Shown one piece after another: positions 46,333 through 58,754 of a DNA stretch of 64,000 bases. Positions within the stretch are counted from its first letter, which is position 1. The number at the start of each line of letters is the position of its first letter. Both the position numbers and the translations under genes were made by a program. Source of the DNA: Azospirillum brasilense (GTDB taxonomy: Bacteria; Pseudomonadota; Alphaproteobacteria; Azospirillales; Azospirillaceae); assembly GCF_007827795.1 (NCBI RefSeq), contig NZ_VITI01000011.1:62001-126000 (forward strand), given 5' to 3'. The notes beneath the pieces were generated by a model. That model had not been told where the DNA came from. It saw nothing but the letters and a program-made list of their open reading frames with translations, and searched no databases.

Positions 46333-47124
46333 ATGAGCCCGGACCAGACCCACCCCCTCTACGAGCTTGAAAGCGTGAGCTTCTCCGTTGCCGGACGGGC
46401 GATCCTGTCGGGACTGTCGCTCCGGCTGGAGCAGGGGCGGATCTATGGGCTGGTCGGCCCCAACGGGTCGGGCAAGAGCACGTTGATCCGCCTGCTGGCC
46501 CGCCAGCAGCCGCCGGGCGGTGGCACCATCCGCTGCCTGGGAACGGACCTCGCGCGGATCGGCGACCGCGACTTCGCGCGCACCGTCGCCTACATGCCGC
46601 AATTCACCCCGCCTGCCGAGGGCATGACGGTGCGGGAGCTGGTGGCGCTCGGCCGCTTTCCCTGGCACGGCGCGCTCGGCCGCTTCGGGGCGGAGGACGC
46701 CGCGAAGGTGGCGGAGGCCATCGCCGAAACCCACCTGGACGCCTTCACCGACCGGCTGGTCGACAGCCTGTCGGGCGGCGAGCGGCAGCGCGTCTGGCTG
46801 GCGATGATGCTGGCGCAGGACACGCGCTGCCTGCTGCTGGACGAGCCGACCTCGGCGCTGGACATCGCCAGCCAAGTGGAACTGCTGGGGCTGGTGCGCC
46901 GGCTGAGCCGGGCGCGCGGCATCGGCGCGGTGATCGTGCTTCACGACATCAATATGGCGGCCAGCGTCTGCGACGAGATCCTGGCGATGCGCAACGGCGC
47001 ACTGATCGCCCAGGGGACGCCCGACGCCATCATGACCGGCGAGACGCTGGGGGCCATCTACCGCCTCGCCATGACGACCGTCCCGCATCCGGTGACCGGC
47101 AAGCCGATCGGTTGCGTGCTGTGA
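46333..47124 (+). CDS. Siderophore ABC transporter ATP-binding protein (FhuC/FecE type)
   Basis: A 263-residue ATPase with Walker A GPNGSGKST, signature LSGGERQRVWLAMML, Walker B CLLLDEPTSALD and switch VLHDINMAA. The helical domain (MPQFTPPAEGMTVRELVALGRFPW) is that of the iron-siderophore importer class. A ribosome site GAGGTGAAG precedes the ATG at 46333. The next gene starts inside its stop codon. Confidence 0.95.
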   Translation: MSPDQTHPLYELESVSFSVAGRAILSGLSLRLEQGRIYGLVGPNGSGKSTLIRLLARQQPPGGGTIRCLGTDLARIGDRDFARTVAYMPQFTPPAEGMTVRELVALGRFPWHGALGRFGAEDAAKVAEAIAETHLDAFTDRLVDSLSGGERQRVWLAMMLAQDTRCLLLDEPTSALDIASQVELLGLVRRLSRARGIGAVIVLHDINMAASVCDEILAMRNGALIAQGTPDAIMTGETLGAIYRLAMTTVPHPVTGKPIGCVL

Positions 47125-48017
47125 CGGCGCGCGCCACGATCACCCGCCGCCACGCGCTGGGCCTCGCCGCCGGAGCGGTGCTGCTGCCGTGCCTCGGGCA
47201 CGCCGCGTCCGGGCGGCGGGTCGCCGTCATCGACTGGGCGGGGCTGGAGACGGCGCTGGCGCTGGGCATTGTGCCGGTGGCCGCAACCGAGCTGATCCAG
47301 TTCCGCAAGGTCGTCGTCGAGCCGGAGGTCCCGGACTCGGTGATCGACCTCGGCCTGCGCGGCACGCCCAATTACGAGGCGCTGACGCTGGCCGAGCCGG
47401 ACCTCATCCTCACCTCCAACTACTATGAGGGGCAGCGGGCCAGCCTGCAGCGGGTGGCGGAAACCCTGTCGCTGCCGATCTACCAGCCGGGTGTACCGCC
47501 TTACACGCCGGCGGAGGACGCCGCGTTGGCCCTCGGCCGGGCGCTGGGCCGGGAAGCGGAGGCCCGCGCCTTCGTCGCCGGGGCGGAGGCGGAGATCGCC
47601 CGGCTGGGCGACTCCTTGCGCGGCGTCGTCCGCCGTCCGGTTCTGGCGATCAACTTCGGCGATGCCCGCCATGTCCGCGCCTTCGGCGACGACAGCATGT
47701 TCGGCACGGTGCTCCAGCGGCTGGGGCTGCACAACGCCTGGGCCTCGCAATCGAGCTACAGCGCCGCGGCGCCGCTAGGGATCGAGGCGCTGGCGCGGAT
47801 GCCGGACGCCATCACCGTCGTCGTTCCGCCGCTGCCGCCCGATGTGGTGCGCGGGCTGGACGACAGCGCCCTGTGGCAGGCTCTGCCGATGGTGCGGGAG
47901 AAGCGGGTGAGCGTGATCGGGCCGGTCAACCATTTCGGCGGGCTTCCGGCCGCCCTGCGTTTCGCCCGCCTCGTCACCGCCGCCCTGCTGCGGCCGGAGA
48001 CCGCCCGCCATGGCTGA
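47121..48017 (+). CDS. Siderophore-binding periplasmic protein (FhuD-like)
   Basis: A 298-residue type III binding protein. It starts with GTG at 47121 in a GTGA overlap with the ATPase stop. The N-terminus TARATITRRHALGLAAGAVLL is a twin-arginine signal, as in E. coli FhuD; no lipobox Cys follows. The two-lobed domain shows DWAGLETALALG, EPDLILTSNYYEG and RRPVLAINFGDARHVRAFGDDSM. The ligand is a ferric siderophore, probably hydroxamate. Confidence 0.9.
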   Translation: MTARATITRRHALGLAAGAVLLPCLGHAASGRRVAVIDWAGLETALALGIVPVAATELIQFRKVVVEPEVPDSVIDLGLRGTPNYEALTLAEPDLILTSNYYEGQRASLQRVAETLSLPIYQPGVPPYTPAEDAALALGRALGREAEARAFVAGAEAEIARLGDSLRGVVRRPVLAINFGDARHVRAFGDDSMFGTVLQRLGLHNAWASQSSYSAAAPLGIEALARMPDAITVVVPPLPPDVVRGLDDSALWQALPMVREKRVSVIGPVNHFGGLPAALRFARLVTAALLRPETARHG

Positions 48018-49998
48018 GCGCGTGGCCGTCAACCGCATCCTGCTGTGGAGTGGGCTGGCGCTGGCCGCCGCCGCGCTGTCCATCCGGCAGATCGCCGGGC
48101 ACGCCGCGGCGCCATCCATTCCCTTGCCGCCGGACGCCGCGTGGCTGGACGGCGTCATCCTCTATCACAGCGTGCTGCCGCGCATCGCGGTGGCGCTGGT
48201 CGCCGGGGCGGCGCTCGGCCTGTCGGGGCTGCTGCTCCAGCGCGTGTTGCGCAACCCGCTGGCCGAGCCGTCGACGCTCGGCGTGTCGGCGGGCGCCCAG
48301 CTCGCCCTGACGCTGGGGATGCTCTACGCCCCGGCCTTGATGAATCACGCGCGGGAGGGGGTGGCGCTGGCCGGCGGGCTGGCCGCGGTCGGGCTGATCC
48401 TCGCCATGACGTGGCGGCGCGGGCTGGAGCCGGTGGCCGTCGTGCTGGCCGGGATGATGGTCGCCCTGACCGCGACCATGGGCAGCGCCGCGCTGATCCT
48501 CGCCAACGGCGAATACCTCTTCTCCATCTTCCTCTGGGGCGGCGGGGCGCTGGCCCAGCAGAGCTGGGGGCCGACGATGACCATCGCCGTCCGGCTGCTG
48601 ATCGGCGTCGGCGCCGCCTTCCTGCTGATGCGCCCGCTGGCCATCCTCGGGCTGGACGACGCCAGCGCCCGCAGCCTGGGCGTCGCCCTCAACGCCACGC
48701 GCTTCGGCGTCATCGGGGTCGCGGTCTGGCTGGCGGCCAGCGTGACGGCGGAGGTCGGGGTGATCGGCTTCGTCGGTCTGGCCGCCCCGGCGCTGGCGCA
48801 TCTGAGCGGCGCGCGCACCCAGGGCCAGAGGCTGGTCGCCGCCCCCCTGATCGGCGCGCTCCTGCTCTGGCTGACCGACGGGCTGGTGCAACTCCTGGCC
48901 GGGGTGGACGGGGAGCGTGTGCCGACCGGTGCCGCGACGGCGCTGCTCGGCGGCCCGCTGCTGCTCTGGCTGCTGCCGCGCCTGCGCATGTTCGAATGGC
49001 CGTCGCTGAACAGCCGTCCCGCGCCGTCGCGCCGCAGCGCGCGCCCTTACCGGCTGATCGCCCTGTTCGCCATCCTCGGCGCCGTCGCCGTGGGCCTCGC
49101 GCTCACGGTCGGCTACGGGCCGGGCGGTTGGACGCTGTCCACCGGCCCGCTGCTCGACACGCTGCTGGGCTGGCGCGGCCCCCGCGTGACGGTCGCGGCG
49201 GCGGCGGGCGCGATGCTGGCCGCCGCCGGAATGCTTTTGCAGCGGGTGACCGCCAACCCGCTGGCCAGCCCGGAAATCCTCGGCGTCGGCACAGGGGCCG
49301 GCGTCGGGCTGACCGCCGCGCTGTTCCTCGTCGCGGCACCGGGCTTCGGCGTGCAGCTTGCCGCGTCGGCGGCGGGGGCGGTGCTGACGCTGGCCGCCAT
49401 GCTGGCCCTGTCGCTGCGCGCCGGCTTCGGACCGGAGCGGCTTCTGCTGGCCGGCATCGCCATGAGCGCCCTGTGCAGCGCCGTGCTGACCGCCGTCATC
49501 GCCACCGGCACGCCGCAAGCCTTCGCCCTGCTGCGCTGGCTGAGCGGTTCGACCAACGAGGCCGGTCCGGGCGACTCCTGGTTCTGCGCCGGTGTGGCGG
49601 CGCTTCTGCTGGCAACCCTGCCGCTGACCGCCAAGTGGCTGGAGATCCTGCCGCTGGGGGACGTGACGGCGCGCTCCATCGGGTTGCCGGTGCGGCGCTG
49701 CCGCGTCCTGCTGGTGCTGCTGGCCGGGCTGCTGACCGCGGCGGCGGCGCTGTTCGTCGGACCGCTGAGCTTCATCGGCCTGATCGCGCCGCATCTCGCC
49801 CGGCTGGCCGGGCTGGGCCGTCCGCTTCAGCAGGGGATCGGGGCCGTCCTGATCGGTGGCGGGCTGATGGTGGTGTCGGACTGGCTGGCCCGCACCGTCG
49901 CCTTCCCCTATCAATTGCCGCTCGGCCTGTTCGCCGCTCTGCTCGCCGGCCCCTATCTGATCTGGCTGCTCGGCCGCTCCGACGCCCGCAGCCATTGA
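48010..49998 (+). CDS. Siderophore ABC transporter permease, two fused channel domains (FhuB type)
   Basis: A 662-residue inner-membrane protein. Each half holds about ten helices, and FecCD-type signatures appear twice: LQRVLRNPLAEPSTLGVSAGAQ in the first half and LQRVTANPLASPEILGVGTGAG in the second. The GVIGFVGLAAPALAHLSG and LSFIGLIAPHLARLAG coupling regions are also doubled. The fusion matches FhuB of E. coli (660 residues) and replaces two separate permeases. It overlaps the FhuD-like gene by 8 bases. Confidence 0.95.
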   Translation: MAERVAVNRILLWSGLALAAAALSIRQIAGHAAAPSIPLPPDAAWLDGVILYHSVLPRIAVALVAGAALGLSGLLLQRVLRNPLAEPSTLGVSAGAQLALTLGMLYAPALMNHAREGVALAGGLAAVGLILAMTWRRGLEPVAVVLAGMMVALTATMGSAALILANGEYLFSIFLWGGGALAQQSWGPTMTIAVRLLIGVGAAFLLMRPLAILGLDDASARSLGVALNATRFGVIGVAVWLAASVTAEVGVIGFVGLAAPALAHLSGARTQGQRLVAAPLIGALLLWLTDGLVQLLAGVDGERVPTGAATALLGGPLLLWLLPRLRMFEWPSLNSRPAPSRRSARPYRLIALFAILGAVAVGLALTVGYGPGGWTLSTGPLLDTLLGWRGPRVTVAAAAGAMLAAAGMLLQRVTANPLASPEILGVGTGAGVGLTAALFLVAAPGFGVQLAASAAGAVLTLAAMLALSLRAGFGPERLLLAGIAMSALCSAVLTAVIATGTPQAFALLRWLSGSTNEAGPGDSWFCAGVAALLLATLPLTAKWLEILPLGDVTARSIGLPVRRCRVLLVLLAGLLTAAAALFVGPLSFIGLIAPHLARLAGLGRPLQQGIGAVLIGGGLMVVSDWLARTVAFPYQLPLGLFAALLAGPYLIWLLGRSDARSH

Positions 49999-50039
49999 CC
50001 ACGCCTGACCCTTTCCGCCGTTCCGCAATGAGAAGAGCC

Positions 50040-51716
50040 ATGCTTCGCCGCTTCCTCTCCTACTACCGTCCCTTCACCGGCCTGCTGGTCCTCGACATCG
50101 TCTGCGCCGTCCTGTCGGGGCTGCTGGAACTGGGGTTCCCGATGGCCGTGCGCGCCTTCGTGGACCAGCTCCTGCCGACCCAGGACTGGCCGCTGATCGT
50201 CGCCGCCACCGTGGCGCTGCTGGCGATCTACATGGCGAACGGCGGTCTGATGGCCATCGTGACCTATTGGGGCCACATGCTTGGCGTGAACATCGAGACG
50301 GAGATGCGCCGCAAGAGCTTCGACCATCTGCAGAAGCTCTCCTTCAGCTTCTACGACAACAACAAGACGGGCCATCTCGTCGGGCGGGTCACCCGCGACC
50401 TGGACGAGATCGGCGAGGTGGCGCACCACGGTCCCGAGGACCTGCTGATCGCGGTGATGACCTTCGTCGGAGCCTTCATTCTGATGGCCGTGGTGCATCT
50501 GCCGTTGGCCCTCATCACTGCGGCCATCGTTCCGGTGATCGCCTTCGTGACCAGCCGCTACGGCGGGCGGATGACGAAGAACTGGCAGACGCTCTATTCC
50601 CGCGTCGGCGACTTCAACGTCCGCATCGAGGAGAATGTTGGCGGCATGCGGGTGGTCCAGGCATTCACCAACGAGGACCACGAGCGCAAGCTGTTCGCCG
50701 AGGACAACGCCCGCTACCGCAAGACCAAGCTCGCCGCCTACAAGATCATGGCGGCCTCGACGACGCTCAGCTACATGAGCATGCGGCTGATCCTGATCGT
50801 CGTCATGCTGACCGGCGCCCATTTCGTGCTGGTGGGCGAGCTGACCCAGGGCGGCTTCTTCGCCTTCCTACTGCTGGTCAACACCTTCTTCCGCCCGATC
50901 GAGAAGATCAACGCAGTCATCGAGACCTACCCCCGCGGCATCGCCGGCTTCCGCCGCTACACCCAACTGCTCGACACCCAGCCGGACATCGCCGATGCGC
51001 CCGACGCCGTCGCGGCCCCGGCGCTGAAGGGCGACATCCGCTACGAGGGCGTGTCCTTCGGCTACGACCCGGCGCGTCCGGTGCTGAAGGGCGTCGATCT
51101 GTCGATCAAGGCCGGCTCCACCGTCGCCTTCGTCGGGCCGTCGGGCGCCGGCAAGACGACGATCTGCTCGCTGTTGCCGCGCTTCTACGAGGTCATGGCG
51201 GGGCGCATCACCATCGACGGCCTGGACATCCGCGCCATGACGCTGGCCTCGTTGCGCCGGCAGATCGGCATCGTCCAGCAGGATGTCTTCCTGTTCGGCG
51301 GCACGATCCGCGAGAACATCGCCTACGGCCGTCTCGGCGCCGGCGACGCGGAGATCATGGAGGCGGCGCGCCGGGCGCATCTCGATGGGCTAATCGCCGC
51401 GCTGCCGGAGGGGCTCGACACCATCATCGGGGAGCGCGGCGTGAAGCTGTCCGGCGGGCAGAAGCAGCGCCTGACCATCGCCCGCATGTTCCTGAAGAAC
51501 CCGCCGATCCTGATCCTCGACGAGGCGACCTCCGCGCTCGACACCCAGACCGAGCGGGAAATCCAGAAGTCGCTGATGGAGCTGGCGGAGGGGCGGACCA
51601 CCCTGGTCATCGCCCACCGTCTGGCGACCATCCGCAACGCCGACGAGGTCTATGTCGTCGGCACCGACGGCGGGCTTCAGCGCATCACGCATGAAGAGCT
51701 TGCGGCGCGCGGCTGA
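50040..51716 (+). CDS. ABC exporter, fused membrane and ATPase domains (MsbA/multidrug type)
   Basis: A 558-residue half-exporter. Six helices lie in the first 300 residues. The ATPase domain follows, with Walker A GPSGAGKTT, signature KLSGGQKQRLTIARMF, Walker B ILILDEATSALDTQTE and H-loop IAHRLATI. The ATG at 50040 has AGAAG in front; an ATG 12 bases upstream is the alternative. It is 41 bases after the FhuB-like gene and in the same direction, so may export or import a siderophore-related compound, as homodimeric exporters in some siderophore clusters do. The substrate is not known. Confidence 0.92.
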   Translation: MLRRFLSYYRPFTGLLVLDIVCAVLSGLLELGFPMAVRAFVDQLLPTQDWPLIVAATVALLAIYMANGGLMAIVTYWGHMLGVNIETEMRRKSFDHLQKLSFSFYDNNKTGHLVGRVTRDLDEIGEVAHHGPEDLLIAVMTFVGAFILMAVVHLPLALITAAIVPVIAFVTSRYGGRMTKNWQTLYSRVGDFNVRIEENVGGMRVVQAFTNEDHERKLFAEDNARYRKTKLAAYKIMAASTTLSYMSMRLILIVVMLTGAHFVLVGELTQGGFFAFLLLVNTFFRPIEKINAVIETYPRGIAGFRRYTQLLDTQPDIADAPDAVAAPALKGDIRYEGVSFGYDPARPVLKGVDLSIKAGSTVAFVGPSGAGKTTICSLLPRFYEVMAGRITIDGLDIRAMTLASLRRQIGIVQQDVFLFGGTIRENIAYGRLGAGDAEIMEAARRAHLDGLIAALPEGLDTIIGERGVKLSGGQKQRLTIARMFLKNPPILILDEATSALDTQTEREIQKSLMELAEGRTTLVIAHRLATIRNADEVYVVGTDGGLQRITHEELAARG

Positions 51717-51811
51717 TCGCGCCGCGCCTCGGGGGGCAGAAACGCTCCTCGGCGCGGCACCATCGCTCTGTCGGCCTGTTTGTGGACGTGAGTCACAGGC
51801 AGGAGGGCGAC

Positions 51812-52312
51812 ATGGCATCGCGCGCCGAGCGCACCGACCCCCGTTTGTGGGAGACGGTGAAGGCAAGCATCTTGAAAGGCGGCAAGGGCGGCGAGCCCGG
51901 CCAGTGGTCCGCCCGCAAGGCTCAGATGGCCGTTCAGGAATACAAGCGGTGCGGCGGCTACGCGGGGCCAAAAAGTGCGGACAACAGCCTGAGCCAGTGG
52001 ACCGACGAGGAATGGGGCACGCGCTCCGGCAAGCCGAGCGGGGAAACGGGGGAACGTTACCTCCCCCGGCAGGCCCGCGAGCACCTGTCCAAAGCGGACT
52101 ACCGGCGCACCAGCGACAAGAAGCGCGCCGACTCGGAGAAGGGCAGGCAATTCTCCAAGCAGCCGGACGACGTTGCCCGGAAGACGGCGCCGTTCCGGCA
52201 CCATGCCGACGAGAACGCGACCCGCGCGGCCCTCTACGAGAAGGCAAAGCAGCGGAACCTGTCCGGCCGGTCCCACATGAGCAAGGAGGAGCTGCAAAAT
52301 GCGCTCTCCTGA
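51812..52312 (+). CDS. DUF5872-like protein with Rho-N/SAP-type C-terminus
   Basis: A 166-residue, very basic and polar protein. The WETVKASILKGGKGGEPGQWSARKAQ and SLSQWTDEEWGTRSGKPS segments match the DUF5872 pattern. The last 30 residues (ALYEKAKQRNLSGRSHMSKEELQNAL) look like a small helix-extended-helix nucleic-acid-binding motif. AGGAGGG precedes the ATG. It may bind DNA or RNA; role unknown. Confidence 0.8.
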   Translation: MASRAERTDPRLWETVKASILKGGKGGEPGQWSARKAQMAVQEYKRCGGYAGPKSADNSLSQWTDEEWGTRSGKPSGETGERYLPRQAREHLSKADYRRTSDKKRADSEKGRQFSKQPDDVARKTAPFRHHADENATRAALYEKAKQRNLSGRSHMSKEELQNALS

Positions 52313-52361
52313 CCCGTCACGAGATCGGCGCTCTCCCGGCTTGGAGAGGACCGTGCACAGG

Positions 52362-52583
52362 TTACTTGCGCATCAGCGTCGGCAGGTCCATGGCGACGCG
52401 GCCGATGTCCTCGCGGCGCAGGTCACGCGCGGCCAGCTCCGCCCTGCTCAAGGCCGACAGCTCACAATAGACGGTATAGGCGGCGGATGCCTCGAACCAA
52501 GCGCTCACGAACTCGCGAACGCCCCTCGCGATACCCGACAGAAGACCGTCATGATCGGTGTGCGAAGCGGTGGTGTAAGCCAT
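52362..52583 (-). CDS. DUF1127 small protein
   Basis: A 73-residue protein. The C-terminal segment ELSALSRAELAARDLRREDIGRVA matches the DUF1127 (YjiS-like) motif: L-S-x-R-x-L-x-D-x-G/L-x-R-x-D-I. Short DUF1127 proteins in alphaproteobacteria act in RNA and phosphate/carbon regulation; here the role is unknown. It converges on the DUF5872 gene. Confidence 0.83.
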   Translation of the reverse strand: MAYTTASHTDHDGLLSGIARGVREFVSAWFEASAAYTVYCELSALSRAELAARDLRREDIGRVAMDLPTLMRK

Positions 52584-52799
52584 GGTGCATCTCCCTCATG
52601 TCTGATGAGGATGACTGTACACTGGCATACCAAATACCAGATGCGCTGAGTGCGCAACGCAGCGAGGCAAGAAAATTACAGCTATGTCAAGCGTTTTGTA
52701 GGTGAATTGTCAAAGATGCCAATAGTTCGGATATCCTCATAAATGCCTGATGTATGGGCATGACAAGTACCGATACGCCCGGCTTGCCGGACGCCGTTG
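52584..52799. other. A/T-rich 216-base intergenic region
   Basis: Clearly lower GC than the flanks. It holds CTGGCAT-ACCAA-ATACCAG, an inverted repeat with one mismatch at 52622-52640, about 40 bases upstream of the DUF1127 gene on the minus strand. That repeat may be an operator or promoter element. No gene is visible. Confidence 0.5.
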
Positions 52800-53312
52800 T
52801 CAGAAGGTCTTCCTCATGGCGCAACGCTGTGCGGTCGGGAGCCCAGATTGTTCCTCAGCGTCCAAAACAGCGCTCAGCCGGGGGCCTAGGTTTTCACCAT
52901 CCAGCGTGATGAACCCAAGTCTTCGATAATAAGGTTCGTTCCACGGCACGTCCCTGAAGGTGGTCAAGGTCAGAGAATGGACGCCGTGATCGGCGGCATG
53001 GTGCTGAGCCGCTTCCATCAGCATCCGCCTGATGCCGCGCCGGTGCTGATCCCGATGGACGGCCACTTGCCAAATGTGAAGGGCGTCGGGCGTTGCCTCC
53101 CCATTCAGGAACGCGGCAATTCCACACCCTTCCAGGTCGGCGACAAGCGCAATGCCATGGGCGATCAGAGCGCGATGCCGTTCCTCCGATTGGACATCGT
53201 CGTCAGCGATCCACTCCAGCCCCGTCCATTGCCGAAAGGCCTCGCCGGCACTGCGCTCGATCTCTGGCAGAAGGGGGGCGTCGCAAGCGCGCGCAGGTCT
53301 TATCCGTATCAT
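52800..53312 (-). CDS. GNAT-family N-acetyltransferase
   Basis: A 170-residue acetyltransferase. The fold is seen from IRIRPARACDAPLLPEIER at the start, through the acetyl-CoA loop VAVHRDQHRRGIRRMLMEAA (Q/R-x-x-G-x-G/R type), to YYRRLGFI near the end. The ATG at 53312 is chosen; the frame extends 28 residues upstream to 53396 without conservation. It resembles aminoglycoside/small-amine GNATs of unknown substrate. Confidence 0.85.
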   Translation of the reverse strand: MIRIRPARACDAPLLPEIERSAGEAFRQWTGLEWIADDDVQSEERHRALIAHGIALVADLEGCGIAAFLNGEATPDALHIWQVAVHRDQHRRGIRRMLMEAAQHHAADHGVHSLTLTTFRDVPWNEPYYRRLGFITLDGENLGPRLSAVLDAEEQSGLPTAQRCAMRKTF

Positions 53313-53479
53313 TTGCGCGGTCGACGGCCTGTCGGTCCATAAGCTGATCTCGGGCTCGTCATAAGGCCCCACTCTCGAGAAATGGGGGCCGCACATGAAG
53401 TAGGCGGAGCCTTGCAGCCCCGCCCAGCCTCACGTCAAGCGCCGATATGCTCAGGTTATGCGCAAACCTGCACGGCTTC

Positions 53480-57219
<3,740 letters not shown>

Positions 57220-57359
57220 CACGGGGACGGGATAGGGCGAAGTCTGTCTGGCGTCGAGCAAAGTGTCCGATCCGGGATGCGGGGACCGGGCCGCCGCACC
57301 CCGTCAAACACGGGGTCCGGAGCGCACCGGCCCGAAAAGCGCCGATCCGTCCGGACCGG

Positions 57360-58490
57360 TCACACACGCATCGGCATCAACACGTAAAGGGCCGTGGGGT
57401 CGGCGACGTCGCGCACGATGGTCGGCGAGGCGGCGTCGGCCAGCGAGAAGCGCGCGCCCTCGCCCTCGATCTGCTGCGTGATATCAAGCAGATAGCGAGA
57501 GTTGAAGCCGATTTCCAGGGGGCCTTCCTGGTAATTGACCTCCAGCTCCTCGGTGGCGCTGCCGGCTTCGGGGCTGGTGGCGGAGAGGGTCAGCGTGCCG
57601 CGGGTCAGCGACAGCTTCACCGCCCGGCTCTTCTCGGTGGAGATGGTGGCGACGCGGTCCACGGCGGCGGCGAACAGCTTGGCGTCCACCTCCATCGTCT
57701 TGTCGTTGCCGACCGGGATCACCCGCTCGTAGTCCGGGAAGGTGCCGTCGATCAGCTTGGAGGTGACGACCACCGAATCGAAGGCGAAGCGGATTTTGTT
57801 GTCCGACAGCGACAGCTCGATGCGGTCGGCGGCCTCGTCGATCAGCTTGCGGATCTCGTTCACGGTCTTGCGCGGAACGATGACGCCGGGGATGCCGGCG
57901 GCCCCCTCCGGCAGCGGCATCTCGACCCGCGCCAGACGGTGGCCGTCGGTCGCCACGGCGCGCAGCACCGGCAGCTCGGACCCGCCGGCCTTGGCCTTGG
58001 CGGCGTGCAGATAGATGCCGTTGAGGTAGTAGCGCGTCTCTTCGGTCGAGATGGCGAAGCGGGTGCGGTCGACCAGCGCCCGCAGATCGCCCGCCGTCAG
58101 GTCGAAGCGGTGCGGCAGGTCGCCGCCGGACAGCTGCGGGAAATCGTCGATCGGCAGGCAGGACAGCTTGAACTGCGACCGGCCCGCGCGCAGCGTCAGG
58201 ATCGTGCCGTCGCCGCCGATGTCCAGCTCCACCTGGCTGCCGTCGGGCAGCTTTCGCACGATGTCGTACAGCGTGTGGGCCGGGGCGGTGGTGCCGCCCG
58301 CGCGGGTCACCGTGGCCGGGACCGTTTCGACGATCTCCAGATCCATGTCGGTGGCGGCCAGCGACAGCTCGCCGTCGCTCGCCCGCAGCAGCACGTTGGA
58401 CAGAATGGGGATGGTGTTCCTGCGCTCAACCACGCTCTGCACATGACCAAGGGACCGGAGAAGGGCGGCGCGTTCGATGATGATGTTCAT
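57360..58490 (-). CDS. dnaN: DNA polymerase III sliding clamp (beta subunit)
   Basis: Ring-shaped processivity clamp, 376 residues in three similar domains. It begins MNIIIERAALLRSLGHVQSV, followed by the RRNTIPILSNVLL segment. The C-terminal hydrophobic-pocket strand ends LYVLMPMRV, the usual end of the family. The ATG at 58490 is taken; an upstream in-frame extension is not conserved. dnaA, which often precedes it, is absent; an unrelated NAD(P)-binding gene stands upstream. Confidence 0.98.
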   Translation of the reverse strand: MNIIIERAALLRSLGHVQSVVERRNTIPILSNVLLRASDGELSLAATDMDLEIVETVPATVTRAGGTTAPAHTLYDIVRKLPDGSQVELDIGGDGTILTLRAGRSQFKLSCLPIDDFPQLSGGDLPHRFDLTAGDLRALVDRTRFAISTEETRYYLNGIYLHAAKAKAGGSELPVLRAVATDGHRLARVEMPLPEGAAGIPGVIVPRKTVNEIRKLIDEAADRIELSLSDNKIRFAFDSVVVTSKLIDGTFPDYERVIPVGNDKTMEVDAKLFAAAVDRVATISTEKSRAVKLSLTRGTLTLSATSPEAGSATEELEVNYQEGPLEIGFNSRYLLDITQQIEGEGARFSLADAASPTIVRDVADPTALYVLMPMRV

Positions 58491-58605
58491 GCTGGTCGTC
58501 GTCTCGGCAGGTCGTGTTTTTTGCGATTCGCAGGTGTACCTATGCCGGTCCGGCCACAGTCCAGCGGGCCGGAACGGGGGCGCATGATACCACAACGTCG
58601 GTTTT

Positions 58606-58626
58606 GCCGAACCAAATTCGTTCGGC
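58606..58626. promoter_or_regulatory. Inverted repeat upstream of dnaN
   Basis: GCCGAAC (58606-58612) and GTTCGGC (58620-58626) are perfectly complementary over a 7-base A/T-rich centre (CAAATTC). It lies about 115-135 bases upstream of the dnaN start, in a 264-base gap. It could be an operator for dnaN or the convergently placed 3' region of its neighbour. No DnaA box (TTATCCACA) is visible here. Confidence 0.4.
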
Positions 58627-58754
58627 GCGGTCGGGCGGTCGCCGGAAACGCTGATTCCAGCCCATCCGGAGGCCCGTGACGCCCCCGCGGGGTGCCGCCG
58701 TAGGGGGGGAATGCGGCCGGGGCGGGAGGGCGCGCGATTCGCGCCGGCGCGACT

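Noticed and set aside
48045-51716. A 1223-residue fusion of permease and exporter
   Set aside because: The first two thirds lie in the wrong frame across the FhuB-like gene; the exporter starts at 50040.
58491-58754. A replication origin upstream of dnaN
   Set aside because: No DnaA box TTATCCACA and no dnaA gene are visible; the inverted repeat alone is not enough.
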